This document shows positions 1-6,504 of a DNA stretch of 6,504 nt, piece after piece. Below the pieces are notes generated by a model. The model made no database searches. It was not told the origin of the DNA and saw nothing but the letters and a program-made list of their open reading frames with translations. Both the position numbers and the translations under genes were made by a program. The first letter of the stretch is position 1; each line of letters opens with the position of its first letter. Source of the DNA: an uncultured Pelagibacteraceae bacterium (GTDB lineage Bacteria > Pseudomonadota > Alphaproteobacteria > Pelagibacterales > Pelagibacteraceae); assembly GCA_913052435.1 (NCBI GenBank), contig CAJXDV010000056.1, forward strand, positions 1 through 6,504, written 5' to 3'.

Positions 1-781
1 TTGGAGTAATCTTTTCTTTTAAAAAGAAATATCCAATAAATATTGAGAAAAATATACTAGATTCCCTTAAAGCACCAACCATTGGGATGGGGGCTTTTGT
101 AAATGCCCAAACAACTATTGTATAGATTATGTATGATAATGTTCCGCCAATCCAAAATACCTTTTTTCCACTATTAAATACATTTTGAAAGATATTTTTA
201 TGATTTTTAATTTTTAGAACTATAGGGAATAATGCTGCACTTAGTATAAATGACCAGCTCATATAAACGATTGGAGACAGACTCACTCTTGCTCCATAAC
301 CATCTACTAATGAATAGAGACCTATAAAAAATCCCGTAAATAAAGAAAGTTGTAAAACTTTAAATTTTTTACTTTCTTTTTCCAATAATCCTAAAATCAT
401 TATACCAAAACAAATTAATAAAATTGATAAAATTATTAAACTTTTAAGAACCAGGCCTAAAATTAAAATAGAGATAATTGTTGCTACTAATGGAGCAAAA
501 CCTCTCGCTATTGGGTATACTTTGGTTAGATCCCCTATTTGATAAGCGCTTAATAAATACCATTGATAACCTTGATGAACAATTGCACTAGCAACTATGT
601 ACGGAATACAATCTATAGTTGGAGCAGGTAAAAAAATAATTGCAACTATTGCTAAGGGCATATGTCCAAAAACAATTGCTGCAACTGCAACCGCTTTATC
701 AGGATGATATTTAACCATTCCATTCCAAACTGCGTGCATAAATGTTGCAAGAAGAACTAAAAAAAAAACATGATTTTCCAT
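1..781 (-). CDS. EamA/DMT-superfamily membrane transporter, C-terminus cut by the window edge
   Basis: Reading leftward from the ATG at 781, the frame stays open for 260 codons to the window edge with no stop, so the gene is partial at its 3' end. The protein is very hydrophobic, with about nine visible membrane segments, near residues 4-19, 30-51, 60-78, 92-112, 114-133, 144-161, 170-189, 207-227 and 233-254. A tenth is expected beyond the edge, since family members usually have ten segments and about 280-300 residues. GDLTKVYPIARGFAPL at 83-98 and PMVGALRESSIFFS at 233-246 sit at matching places in the two halves and are typical of the duplicated EamA domain of drug/metabolite transporters. 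It acts in the inner membrane; the substrate cannot be told from sequence. The start was chosen because the next in-frame Met (residue 15) would remove part of the first membrane segment. It begins 14 bases after the manC stop and has no clear Shine-Dalgarno, so it is probably read from the same transcript. A run of ten T (coding strand) lies in codons 5-8. Confidence 0.87.
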   Translation of the reverse strand, partial: MENHVFFLVLLATFMHAVWNGMVKYHPDKAVAVAAIVFGHMPLAIVAIIFLPAPTIDCIPYIVASAIVHQGYQWYLLSAYQIGDLTKVYPIARGFAPLVATIISILILGLVLKSLIILSILLICFGIMILGLLEKESKKFKVLQLSLFTGFFIGLYSLVDGYGARVSLSPIVYMSWSFILSAALFPIVLKIKNHKNIFQNVFNSGKKVFWIGGTLSYIIYTIVVWAFTKAPIPMVGALRESSIFFSIFIGYFFLKEKITP

Positions 782-795
782 GCTAAGAGATAAAT

Positions 796-1998
796 TTATC
801 TTACTCTGCCGTATATGTCTTGATAACGAACAATATCACTTTCTTTTAAAATATGACCTGTTTGGACTTCAATAATTTTAACAGGTTTTTTGTAAGGATT
901 TTCAATTCTGTGGATTGCGCCTTGCGGTATAAAAACTGATTCATTTAGTTTTTTAGTAAATTTATTTTTATTTATTGTAATTAGTGGTTTTCCATTAGTA
1001 ACAAGCCAATATTCTGATCTATGATGATGTTTTTGTAAACTTAATGATGATTTAGATTTAACATATAGTTCTTTTACAAGAAAACCTTTGCCTTCAAATA
1101 AATTAACATATCTGCCCCAAGGCCTATAATAAACGTTCTTTTTTTTAAAATATTTAGATTTATTTTTTTTATATATTTTTGAAATTTCATTCCAACTACC
1201 AAGATCACTCCATGGAATATCTAATTTAATAGCATTAATATTCTTTGTTTTTTCTAGAATTGCATAATCAAAAGACTTTTGTACTGATTGGACAAATGAA
1301 CTTCTGTTTAAATAATATGTATTATTCTTAAATTTAGCTTTATTCAAAGATTTTAAGCAACTTCTGTATGTTTTTGGCTGATATTTTTTGAAATTATTAA
1401 TTATTGAATCTTTTCTTAAGAAAAACATACCAGAATTCCAATAGCCATTCTTTTTAATAACTTGTTTAGCTTTTAGAAGTTTTGGTTTTTCAATAAATTT
1501 AGTAACTTTATTTATATTTTTAATTTTTTTAGTTAAAAAATATCCATATTCACTAGATGGATTTGTAGGCTTAATACCAAATATAAATAAATTCTTATCA
1601 TCTAAGTTAGACTTATTTTTATTGATTGACTTGTTTAAAATATTTGATTTTTCAATTAAATGATCAGCCGCAAAGAACATTAAAGCTTGATTAGAAGGAA
1701 TATCTTTAATTAAAGCAGATGATATTATTGCAGGTGCTGTATTTTTTTTAGCAGGTTCTAATACAATTTTATATTTTTTAACTTTACTTTTTTTAAGTGC
1801 TAATTTTACCTGCTTTAAATACTTAGAATTGGTACTTATTATAGGATAATCAAAAATTAAATTTTTTACTCTTTCTAATGCTTTTTGTATTAACGTCCAT
1901 CCACCAAAATCAATAAATTGTTTTGCTTGATGATTTTTTTGATTTGGCCAGAGACGTGTTCCTGCACCACCACAGAGTATTACAGGTCTAATTTTCAT
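796..1998 (-). CDS. manC: Mannose-1-phosphate guanylyltransferase / type II mannose-6-phosphate isomerase-like protein (compact form)
   Basis: Predicted to make GDP-mannose from mannose 1-phosphate and GTP in the cytoplasm, feeding surface polysaccharide or glycolipid synthesis, and possibly to interconvert fructose 6-phosphate and mannose 6-phosphate. The N-terminal nucleotidyltransferase domain (about 1-270) shows GGAGTRLWP (10-18), KQF (26-28), EPAKKNTAPA (81-90), AADH (110-113), FIEKP (168-172), WNSGMF (187-192), FDYAILEK (243-250) and WSDLGSW (263-269). The C-terminal cupin (about 290-400) shows RPWGRY (292-297), QKHHHRSEYW (322-331, with the metal-binding His and Glu of type II isomerases), IPQGAIHRIENP (357-368) and the conserved end DIVRYQDIYGR. 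At 400 residues it is shorter than the usual 470-480. The missing part is between WSDLGSW and RPWG, where only a Lys-rich stretch of about 22 residues remains. The loop after GTRLWP is NQKNHQA, where the family normally has SR and a Pro before KQF. It starts inside the ilvD stop (TAATG). The first activity is likely; the second is uncertain. Confidence 0.9.
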   Translation of the reverse strand: MKIRPVILCGGAGTRLWPNQKNHQAKQFIDFGGWTLIQKALERVKNLIFDYPIISTNSKYLKQVKLALKKSKVKKYKIVLEPAKKNTAPAIISSALIKDIPSNQALMFFAADHLIEKSNILNKSINKNKSNLDDKNLFIFGIKPTNPSSEYGYFLTKKIKNINKVTKFIEKPKLLKAKQVIKKNGYWNSGMFFLRKDSIINNFKKYQPKTYRSCLKSLNKAKFKNNTYYLNRSSFVQSVQKSFDYAILEKTKNINAIKLDIPWSDLGSWNEISKIYKKNKSKYFKKKNVYYRPWGRYVNLFEGKGFLVKELYVKSKSSLSLQKHHHRSEYWLVTNGKPLITINKNKFTKKLNESVFIPQGAIHRIENPYKKPVKIIEVQTGHILKESDIVRYQDIYGRVR

Positions 1999-2000
1999 TA
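1996..2000 (-). other. ilvD/manC one-base stop-start overlap (TAATG)
   Basis: On the minus strand the ilvD stop TAA (2000-1998) shares its last A with the manC ATG (1998-1996). No good Shine-Dalgarno lies just upstream in the end of ilvD, so manC translation probably depends on ribosomes that finish ilvD and reinitiate. Confidence 0.9.
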
Positions 2001-3716
2001 AATATCAGCGTAAGTTCTAACCTCGTTTTTTCCACCTGGGTGTGTTGGAGCACCTTTGTAAGCAGGTCCAACTGTTTGAGCGTATTTCCACAAAGTTCCA
2101 TTACCAAAATTCATTTTCTTTGGTTTCCATTTTTTTCTTCTTGAACTTAATTCCTTTTTAGAAAGTCTTACATTTATAGTTCCTTTTTTGGCATCAATAT
2201 CAATAACATCTCCATTCTTTAAAAGAGCTATTGGACCTCCTACAGAAGCCTCAGGACCAACATGTCCTATGCAGAAGCCTCTTGTTGCTCCAGAAAAACG
2301 TCCATCAGTAATAAGTGCAACTTTTTCACCTTTACCTTGTCCATAGATTGCACCTGTAGTCTGTAACATTTCTCTCATACCTGGGCCTCCTTTTGGTCCT
2401 TCATATCTAATTATAATTATATCACCGTCTTTATATTTTTTTTGCTTCACTGCTTTATATGCAGATTCTTCTGTATCAAAACATCTAGCTTTTCCTGTAA
2501 ATTGTAATTTTTTTAATCCTGCAATTTTTACAATTCCTCCCTCGGGAGCAAGATTGCCTTTCATTCCAACAATCCCACCATCATCGCTTAAAGGATTGTT
2601 ATATTTTCTCATTACTTTTTGCTTAGGATTAAATTTAACTTTTTTTAAATTTTCTTTCATAGTTTTGCCTGAAACTGTCATACAATCTCCATGAATATAA
2701 CCACCATCATAAAGTGTTTTAAGAAGCATTGGAACGCCACCTGCCTTCCACATATCTTTAGCAACATATTTACCTCCTGGTTTTAAATCTGCAAGATAAG
2801 GAGTTTTTTTAAATATTTTTGCAACATCCATTAGATCAAATTTAATTCCGACTTCATTTGCAATAGCTGGTAAATGTAAAGCTGCGTTAGTTGAGCCTCC
2901 AGTTGCAGCTACAATTGTTGCTGCATTTTCTAAAGATTTTCTTGTAACTATATCTCTTGGTCTAATATTTTTTGATAATAATTTCATTACAGCTTTACCA
3001 CTTGCAAGAGCATATTTATCTCTTTGTTCATATGGTGCCGGTGTTCCTGCTGAATATGGTAGAGCTAGTCCAATAGCTTCAGAAACGCATGCCATAGTAT
3101 TTGCTGTAAACTGTCCACCACAAGCTCCAGCACTAGGACAAGCTTTTAATTCTAATTTTCTCAAAGTTTTTGCGGTCATTTTACCTGAAGAATATTTTCC
3201 TACACCTTCAAATACGTCAACTACGGTAACATCTTTACCATTAAATTTACCAGGAAGAATTGATCCACCATAAATAAAAACACTTGGAACATTTAATCTT
3301 ACCATTGCCATCATTAATCCAGGTAAAGATTTATCACATCCTGCTACTCCAACTAGAGCATCATAACAATGTCCTCTAACTGTTAATTCTGTAGAATCTG
3401 CAATTACATCTCTAGAGATTAAAGAGGATTTCATTCCTTCGTGTCCCATTGCAATTCCATCTGTAACGGTAATTGTGCAAAATTCTCTTGGAGTACCTCC
3501 TGATAAATGTACGCCTTTTTTTACAGATTGAGCTTGTCTCATTAAAGCAATATTGCACGGAGCTGCTTCATTCCATGTAGAAACAACACCAACAAATGGT
3601 TTTGCTATATCTTTTTCAGTTAAATTCATTGCATAATAGAATGATCTTTGTGGAGCTTTGTCAGGACCTAAAGATGTATGTCTGCTAGGTAATTTTTTTT
3701 TATTGAATTTTTTCAT
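1998..3716 (-). CDS. ilvD: Dihydroxy-acid dehydratase
   Basis: Iron-sulfur dehydratase of branched-chain amino acid synthesis in the cytoplasm. It converts 2,3-dihydroxyisovalerate to 2-ketoisovalerate (toward valine, leucine and pantothenate) and 2,3-dihydroxy-3-methylvalerate to 2-keto-3-methylvalerate (toward isoleucine). The 572 residues are full length for the IlvD/Edd family. The three expected cluster cysteines are visible: Cys54 in WNEAAPCN, Cys127 in GCDKSLPG and Cys199 in [14 protein letters not shown]. Lys129, just after Cys127, matches the lysine that is carbamylated and binds Mg in characterised members. Ser475 in TDGRFSG (470-476) matches the proposed catalytic base. [14 protein letters not shown] and [11 protein letters not shown] are further family blocks. 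The length and spacing resemble the [2Fe-2S] type rather than the longer E. coli enzyme, but the cluster type is an inference. Its IlvD-specific motifs argue against the sister enzymes for 6-phosphogluconate or sugar acids. The ATG overlaps the valS stop by one base, and the stop overlaps the manC start the same way, so it sits in the middle of a tightly coupled operon. Confidence 0.97.
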   Translation of the reverse strand: MKKFNKKKLPSRHTSLGPDKAPQRSFYYAMNLTEKDIAKPFVGVVSTWNEAAPCNIALMRQAQSVKKGVHLSGGTPREFCTITVTDGIAMGHEGMKSSLISRDVIADSTELTVRGHCYDALVGVAGCDKSLPGLMMAMVRLNVPSVFIYGGSILPGKFNGKDVTVVDVFEGVGKYSSGKMTAKTLRKLELKACPSAGACGGQFTANTMACVSEAIGLALPYSAGTPAPYEQRDKYALASGKAVMKLLSKNIRPRDIVTRKSLENAATIVAATGGSTNAALHLPAIANEVGIKFDLMDVAKIFKKTPYLADLKPGGKYVAKDMWKAGGVPMLLKTLYDGGYIHGDCMTVSGKTMKENLKKVKFNPKQKVMRKYNNPLSDDGGIVGMKGNLAPEGGIVKIAGLKKLQFTGKARCFDTEESAYKAVKQKKYKDGDIIIIRYEGPKGGPGMREMLQTTGAIYGQGKGEKVALITDGRFSGATRGFCIGHVGPEASVGGPIALLKNGDVIDIDAKKGTINVRLSKKELSSRRKKWKPKKMNFGNGTLWKYAQTVGPAYKGAPTHPGGKNEVRTYADI

Positions 3717-3718
3717 TA
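3714..3718 (-). other. valS/ilvD one-base stop-start overlap (TAATG)
   Basis: On the minus strand the valS stop TAA (3718-3716) shares an A with the ilvD ATG (3716-3714). A weak purine stretch, AGAAAG, lies a few bases upstream inside the last valS codons and could serve as a poor ribosome binding site. The arrangement predicts termination-reinitiation coupling. Confidence 0.9.
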
Positions 3719-6343
3719 CAAACTTTCTAATATTAGTTGTATTTTTTTAGCATCTTTTTCTAAGTTATCAAAGTTTGTTTTTTCTTGATCTATGATGTTT
3801 TTAGGAGCTTTATCTGTAAAATTTTTATTAATTAATCTACCTTTAATTTTATCCATCTCTTCTTTAATTTTTGAATATTTATTTGTTAGATTTTGCTTAA
3901 TTTTATCCAAATCAACATCTTGATCAAAATACAATTTATACAATTCTCCATTAATTACTAAAGATGCTGAAGATTTATCAAGTTCTTTATCTAAAATATT
4001 CTTAATTCTTCCAAGCTTTTTAAGAACAACGCTGTTTTTATTAAAAAAATTAATTGAATTTTTACTAGTGTTTTTAAGAGAAATATCAAATGATGAGCCG
4101 GGACTAACTCCCAATTCATTTTTAAAAGACCTAATTGAAGTTATTATGTTAATTACGTTATTTACATCTTTATAATCACTATCTTTTTTTGGTTTTTCAT
4201 TAGGCCAGTTTGCATACATTAAATAATCACTGCTATTTTTATCTAATTTATTTTTCAACCATATTTCCTCGGTTATAAAAGGAATAAAAGGATGAAGAAT
4301 AATTAGAATCTCTCTATATATATAACTAGCAACATTTCTTACTTCATTAATAGATTCTTGGTCATCAGAGAATAGTATTGTTTTTGATAACTCCAAATAC
4401 CAATCACAAAATGAATGCCATACAAATTGATATGCATTTTTAGCAGCCTCATCAAAACGATAACCTTCAATGCTATTTTGTATTTCATCTTTAATAGATA
4501 AAAATTCAGAATAAACCCATTTATTTATATTAATTTTTAATTCAGTGGGTTTTTTTACATTATTAAAAGTACATTTGTTTTGAATTAAAAAATTATTCGC
4601 ATTCCATATTTTGTTCAAAAAATTTCTATACCCTTTAACTCTATCTTCGGATAATTTTACATCTCGACCTGGTGATGCCATTGAAAGTAAAGTAAATCTT
4701 AATGCATCAGCACTATACTTTTCAATTAAATCTAATGGATCAATAACATTGCCTTTTGATTTAGACATTTTTTGACCTTTTTCATCTCTAACTAAAGCAT
4801 GAACATAAATATCTTTAAAAGGTTCTTTATGTAAAAATTCTGTACCAAACATAATCATTCTAGCAACCCAAAAAAATATGATGTCAAAACCCGTAACCAA
4901 TACTGTTGTTGGATAAAATTTTTCCACATATTTTTTATCGTCAGGCCAACCTAATGTTGCAAATGGCCAAAGACCAGATGAAAACCATGTATCTAAAACA
5001 TCGGGATCACGAGTTAATTTTACATCTTTATTATAATATTTTTTAGCTTTGGCTTTTGCTTCTTTCTCATCAATTGTTACAAAAATTTTTTTATCTGGAC
5101 CATACCAAGCGGGTATTTGATGACCCCACCACAACTGTCTAGAGATACACCATGGTTCTATATTATCCATCCATTGGAAATATGTTTTAGACCAATTTTC
5201 AGGAAAGAATTTTATTTTTTTTCTATTAACAACTTCTTTTGCTTTAATTGATAGTTTTTTTGCATCTGTAAACCATTGTTCTGTTAAAAAAGGTTCAATG
5301 ATAGAATTGGATCTATCTCCATAAGGTATTTTGTTTTTAATAGTTTCTTCTTTAACTAAAAAATCCTCTTCTTTAAGTTTTTTTAGTAATTTTTTTCTAA
5401 CTTCAAATCTATCTAAGCCAATAAATTCATTAGGTGCATTTTCATTTATTTTACCATCGGATGTAAAGACATTTATAATTTCTATATTATTTCTTTGACC
5501 CACTTCATAATCATTAAAATCATGAGCGGGTGTGATTTTTACCGCTCCAGTACCTTGTTCTGGATCAGCATATTCATCTTGAATAATTTTTATTTTTCTA
5601 TCAACAAATGGAATTATAACTAATTTGTTTATTAAAGATTTATATCTATCATCTTCAGGGTTTACAGCTATAGCAGTATCACCAAGCATAGTTTCGGGTC
5701 TTGTAGTAGCGATAGTTATAAATTTTTTAGAATTCTCAATTGGATATCTAATATAATATAATTTTGAATTTACTTCTCTTTGATCTACTTCTAAATCAGA
5801 AATTGCTGTTTTTAATACTGTATCCCAATTAACTAACTTTTTTGACTTGTAAATTAAACCCTTGTTATATAGATCTACAAAAACTTTAATTACAGATTTA
5901 GATAAATTTTCATCCATTGTGAATGCATTTCTGGACCAATCACAAGAACAACCTAATTTTTTAAGTTGATTAATTATTATATCTCCAAATTGATTTTTCC
6001 ATTCCCATACTTTTTCAATAAATTTATCTCTTCCTAAATCGTTTTTCTTAACACCTTCTTTTTGAAGTTTTTTTTCAACCAAAGCTTGGGTTGCGATTCC
6101 AGCATGATCCGTTCCTGGTTGCCATAAAGTTTCATAATTATTCATTCTATGAAATCTTGTTAACAAATCTTGAATGGAATTATTTAGAGCATGACCCATG
6201 TGAAGACTTCCTGTAACATTAGGTGGTGGTATAACTATAGAAAAAGTTTTTTTATTTTTTTTAGGCTTAAATAAATTATTATTTTCCCAATAAGAATAAA
6301 TCTTATTTTCTACTTCGATATGGATATATTTATCTGAACTCAT
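3716..6343 (-). CDS. valS: Valyl-tRNA synthetase
   Basis: Class I aminoacyl-tRNA synthetase that charges tRNA-Val with valine using ATP. The 875 residues are full length and the domains appear in order. The catalytic fold carries [13 protein letters not shown] with the HIGH signature at 48-51, then [10 protein letters not shown] (77-86). The CP1 editing domain (about 190-330), which hydrolyses mischarged Thr-tRNA-Val, has [17 protein letters not shown] (213-229) and [19 protein letters not shown] (264-282). The catalytic domain returns with [15 protein letters not shown] (400-414), [15 protein letters not shown] (446-460) and KMSKS at 525-529. A helical anticodon-binding domain follows (about 600-755). 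The last 65 or so residues are charged and heptad-like, matching the C-terminal coiled-coil arm of bacterial ValS. The start at 6343 gives the usual N-terminal block ([16 protein letters not shown]) and no strong ribosome binding site is seen. It is the first gene of the minus-strand operon and its stop overlaps the ilvD start. IleS and LeuS are excluded by the motif wording and the coiled-coil end. Confidence 0.98.
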   Translation of the reverse strand: MSSDKYIHIEVENKIYSYWENNNLFKPKKNKKTFSIVIPPPNVTGSLHMGHALNNSIQDLLTRFHRMNNYETLWQPGTDHAGIATQALVEKKLQKEGVKKNDLGRDKFIEKVWEWKNQFGDIIINQLKKLGCSCDWSRNAFTMDENLSKSVIKVFVDLYNKGLIYKSKKLVNWDTVLKTAISDLEVDQREVNSKLYYIRYPIENSKKFITIATTRPETMLGDTAIAVNPEDDRYKSLINKLVIIPFVDRKIKIIQDEYADPEQGTGAVKITPAHDFNDYEVGQRNNIEIINVFTSDGKINENAPNEFIGLDRFEVRKKLLKKLKEEDFLVKEETIKNKIPYGDRSNSIIEPFLTEQWFTDAKKLSIKAKEVVNRKKIKFFPENWSKTYFQWMDNIEPWCISRQLWWGHQIPAWYGPDKKIFVTIDEKEAKAKAKKYYNKDVKLTRDPDVLDTWFSSGLWPFATLGWPDDKKYVEKFYPTTVLVTGFDIIFFWVARMIMFGTEFLHKEPFKDIYVHALVRDEKGQKMSKSKGNVIDPLDLIEKYSADALRFTLLSMASPGRDVKLSEDRVKGYRNFLNKIWNANNFLIQNKCTFNNVKKPTELKININKWVYSEFLSIKDEIQNSIEGYRFDEAAKNAYQFVWHSFCDWYLELSKTILFSDDQESINEVRNVASYIYREILIILHPFIPFITEEIWLKNKLDKNSSDYLMYANWPNEKPKKDSDYKDVNNVINIITSIRSFKNELGVSPGSSFDISLKNTSKNSINFFNKNSVVLKKLGRIKNILDKELDKSSASLVINGELYKLYFDQDVDLDKIKQNLTNKYSKIKEEMDKIKGRLINKNFTDKAPKNIIDQEKTNFDNLEKDAKKIQLILESL

Positions 6344-6463
6344 TGAATAATATTTTATAAATTAATCATTTGAATAAACAATAATGAATTTAAGATTGAA
6401 ATTGATAGACTATTTGAAAAAAACAACTATATAAGAACAACAATTGAATATTGAGCATATTTT
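6344..6463. other. Divergent intergenic region between valS and tRNA-Cys
   Basis: These 120 bases are very AT-rich and must hold the start signals for the minus-strand operon, plus probably those for the plus-strand tRNA gene. I see no stable hairpin followed by a T run, no riboswitch-like or T-box-like fold, and no convincing coding region. Confidence 0.7.
6354..6381 (-). promoter_or_regulatory. Possible valS operon promoter
   Basis: On the minus strand TTGTTT (6381-6376) and TATAAA (6359-6354) are separated by 16 bases, a workable sigma-70 spacing. The -10 matches TATAAT at five of six positions; the -35 keeps only the TTG. Transcription would begin only a few bases before the valS ATG at 6343, giving a very short or absent leader. 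The region is so AT-rich that a chance match is quite possible. Confidence 0.3.
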
Positions 6464-6504
6464 GGCAACGTGGCGGAATGGTTACGCAGAGGATTGCAAA
6501 TCCT
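6464..6504 (+). tRNA. tRNA-Cys (anticodon GCA), 5' part only
   Basis: The first 41 bases fold as the 5' half of a tRNA: acceptor strand GGCAACG (6464-6470), T8 G9, a three-pair D stem GCG/CGC (6473-6475 with 6485-6487) with the conserved GG in its loop (6480-6481), A26, then anticodon stem GAGGA (6489-6493) pairing with TCCT (6501-6504, last base beyond the edge). The seven-base anticodon loop TTGCAAA (6494-6500) places GCA at 6496-6498, which reads the Cys codons UGC and UGU. The variable loop, T arm and 3' acceptor strand lie outside the window, so the call rests on this half alone. It is transcribed away from valS. Confidence 0.93.

Noticed and set aside
1126..1173. The Lys-rich, poly(A)-coded stretch in manC as evidence of a frameshifted or decaying gene.
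   Set aside because: The reading frame continues cleanly into a cupin domain with all expected motifs, so the stretch is better read as a linker.
6402..6433. TTGATA (6402-6407) and TATATA (6428-6433) on the plus strand as a promoter for tRNA-Cys.
   Set aside because: The spacing is 20 bases, longer than normal for sigma-70. A promoter must exist near here, but I could not choose one with confidence.
6390..6458. A 22-codon minus-strand ORF upstream of valS, starting ATG CTC and containing four Leu, two Ile and one Val codons, which resembles a branched-chain leader peptide.
   Set aside because: It has no ribosome binding site, no attenuator hairpin with a T run follows it, and the codon mix is expected by chance in AT-rich DNA.
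1..6504. A mobile element, defence island, CRISPR array or other undescribed system.
   Set aside because: Every gene belongs to a recognisable housekeeping or transporter family, spacing and base composition look uniform by eye, and no repeats, inverted ends or integrase-like genes are visible.

Overview
The window looks like an ordinary housekeeping stretch from a small, AT-rich, gene-dense marine alphaproteobacterial genome, most likely of the SAR11/Pelagibacterales type. That guess rests on strong A+T bias, proteins rich in Lys, Asn and Ile, almost no space between genes, weak Shine-Dalgarno signals, and alphaproteobacterial-looking IlvD, ValS and tRNA-Cys. No database search was possible, so the taxonomic call is an inference.

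Layout. All four protein genes lie on the minus strand and read right to left: valS (valyl-tRNA synthetase, 3716-6343), ilvD (dihydroxy-acid dehydratase, 1998-3716), manC (a GDP-mannose pyrophosphorylase / type II phosphomannose isomerase-like protein, 796-1998), then an EamA/DMT-family membrane transporter (start at 781) that runs off the left edge. The first two junctions are both one-base TAATG stop/start overlaps. The third gap is only 14 bases. The set is therefore best read as one transcript, with translational coupling at least at the first two junctions. To the right, a 120-base intergenic region separates valS from a divergent plus-strand tRNA-Cys (anticodon GCA), cut by the window end just before the 3' side of its anticodon stem is complete.

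How the genes relate. IlvD makes 2-ketoisovalerate, the keto acid precursor of valine (and the corresponding precursor of isoleucine). ValS consumes valine to charge tRNA-Val. Their coupling therefore joins valine supply and valine use in one operon. ManC supplies GDP-mannose for surface glycans, and the EamA protein is a probable small-metabolite exporter or importer. Neither has an obvious functional tie to the first two, so they may simply be co-transcribed in a streamlined genome.

I found no mobile element, CRISPR array, riboswitch or novel defence-like system. The most notable points are the compact ManC, which lacks the usual segment between its two domains and has a diverged active-site loop, and the valS-ilvD coupling.
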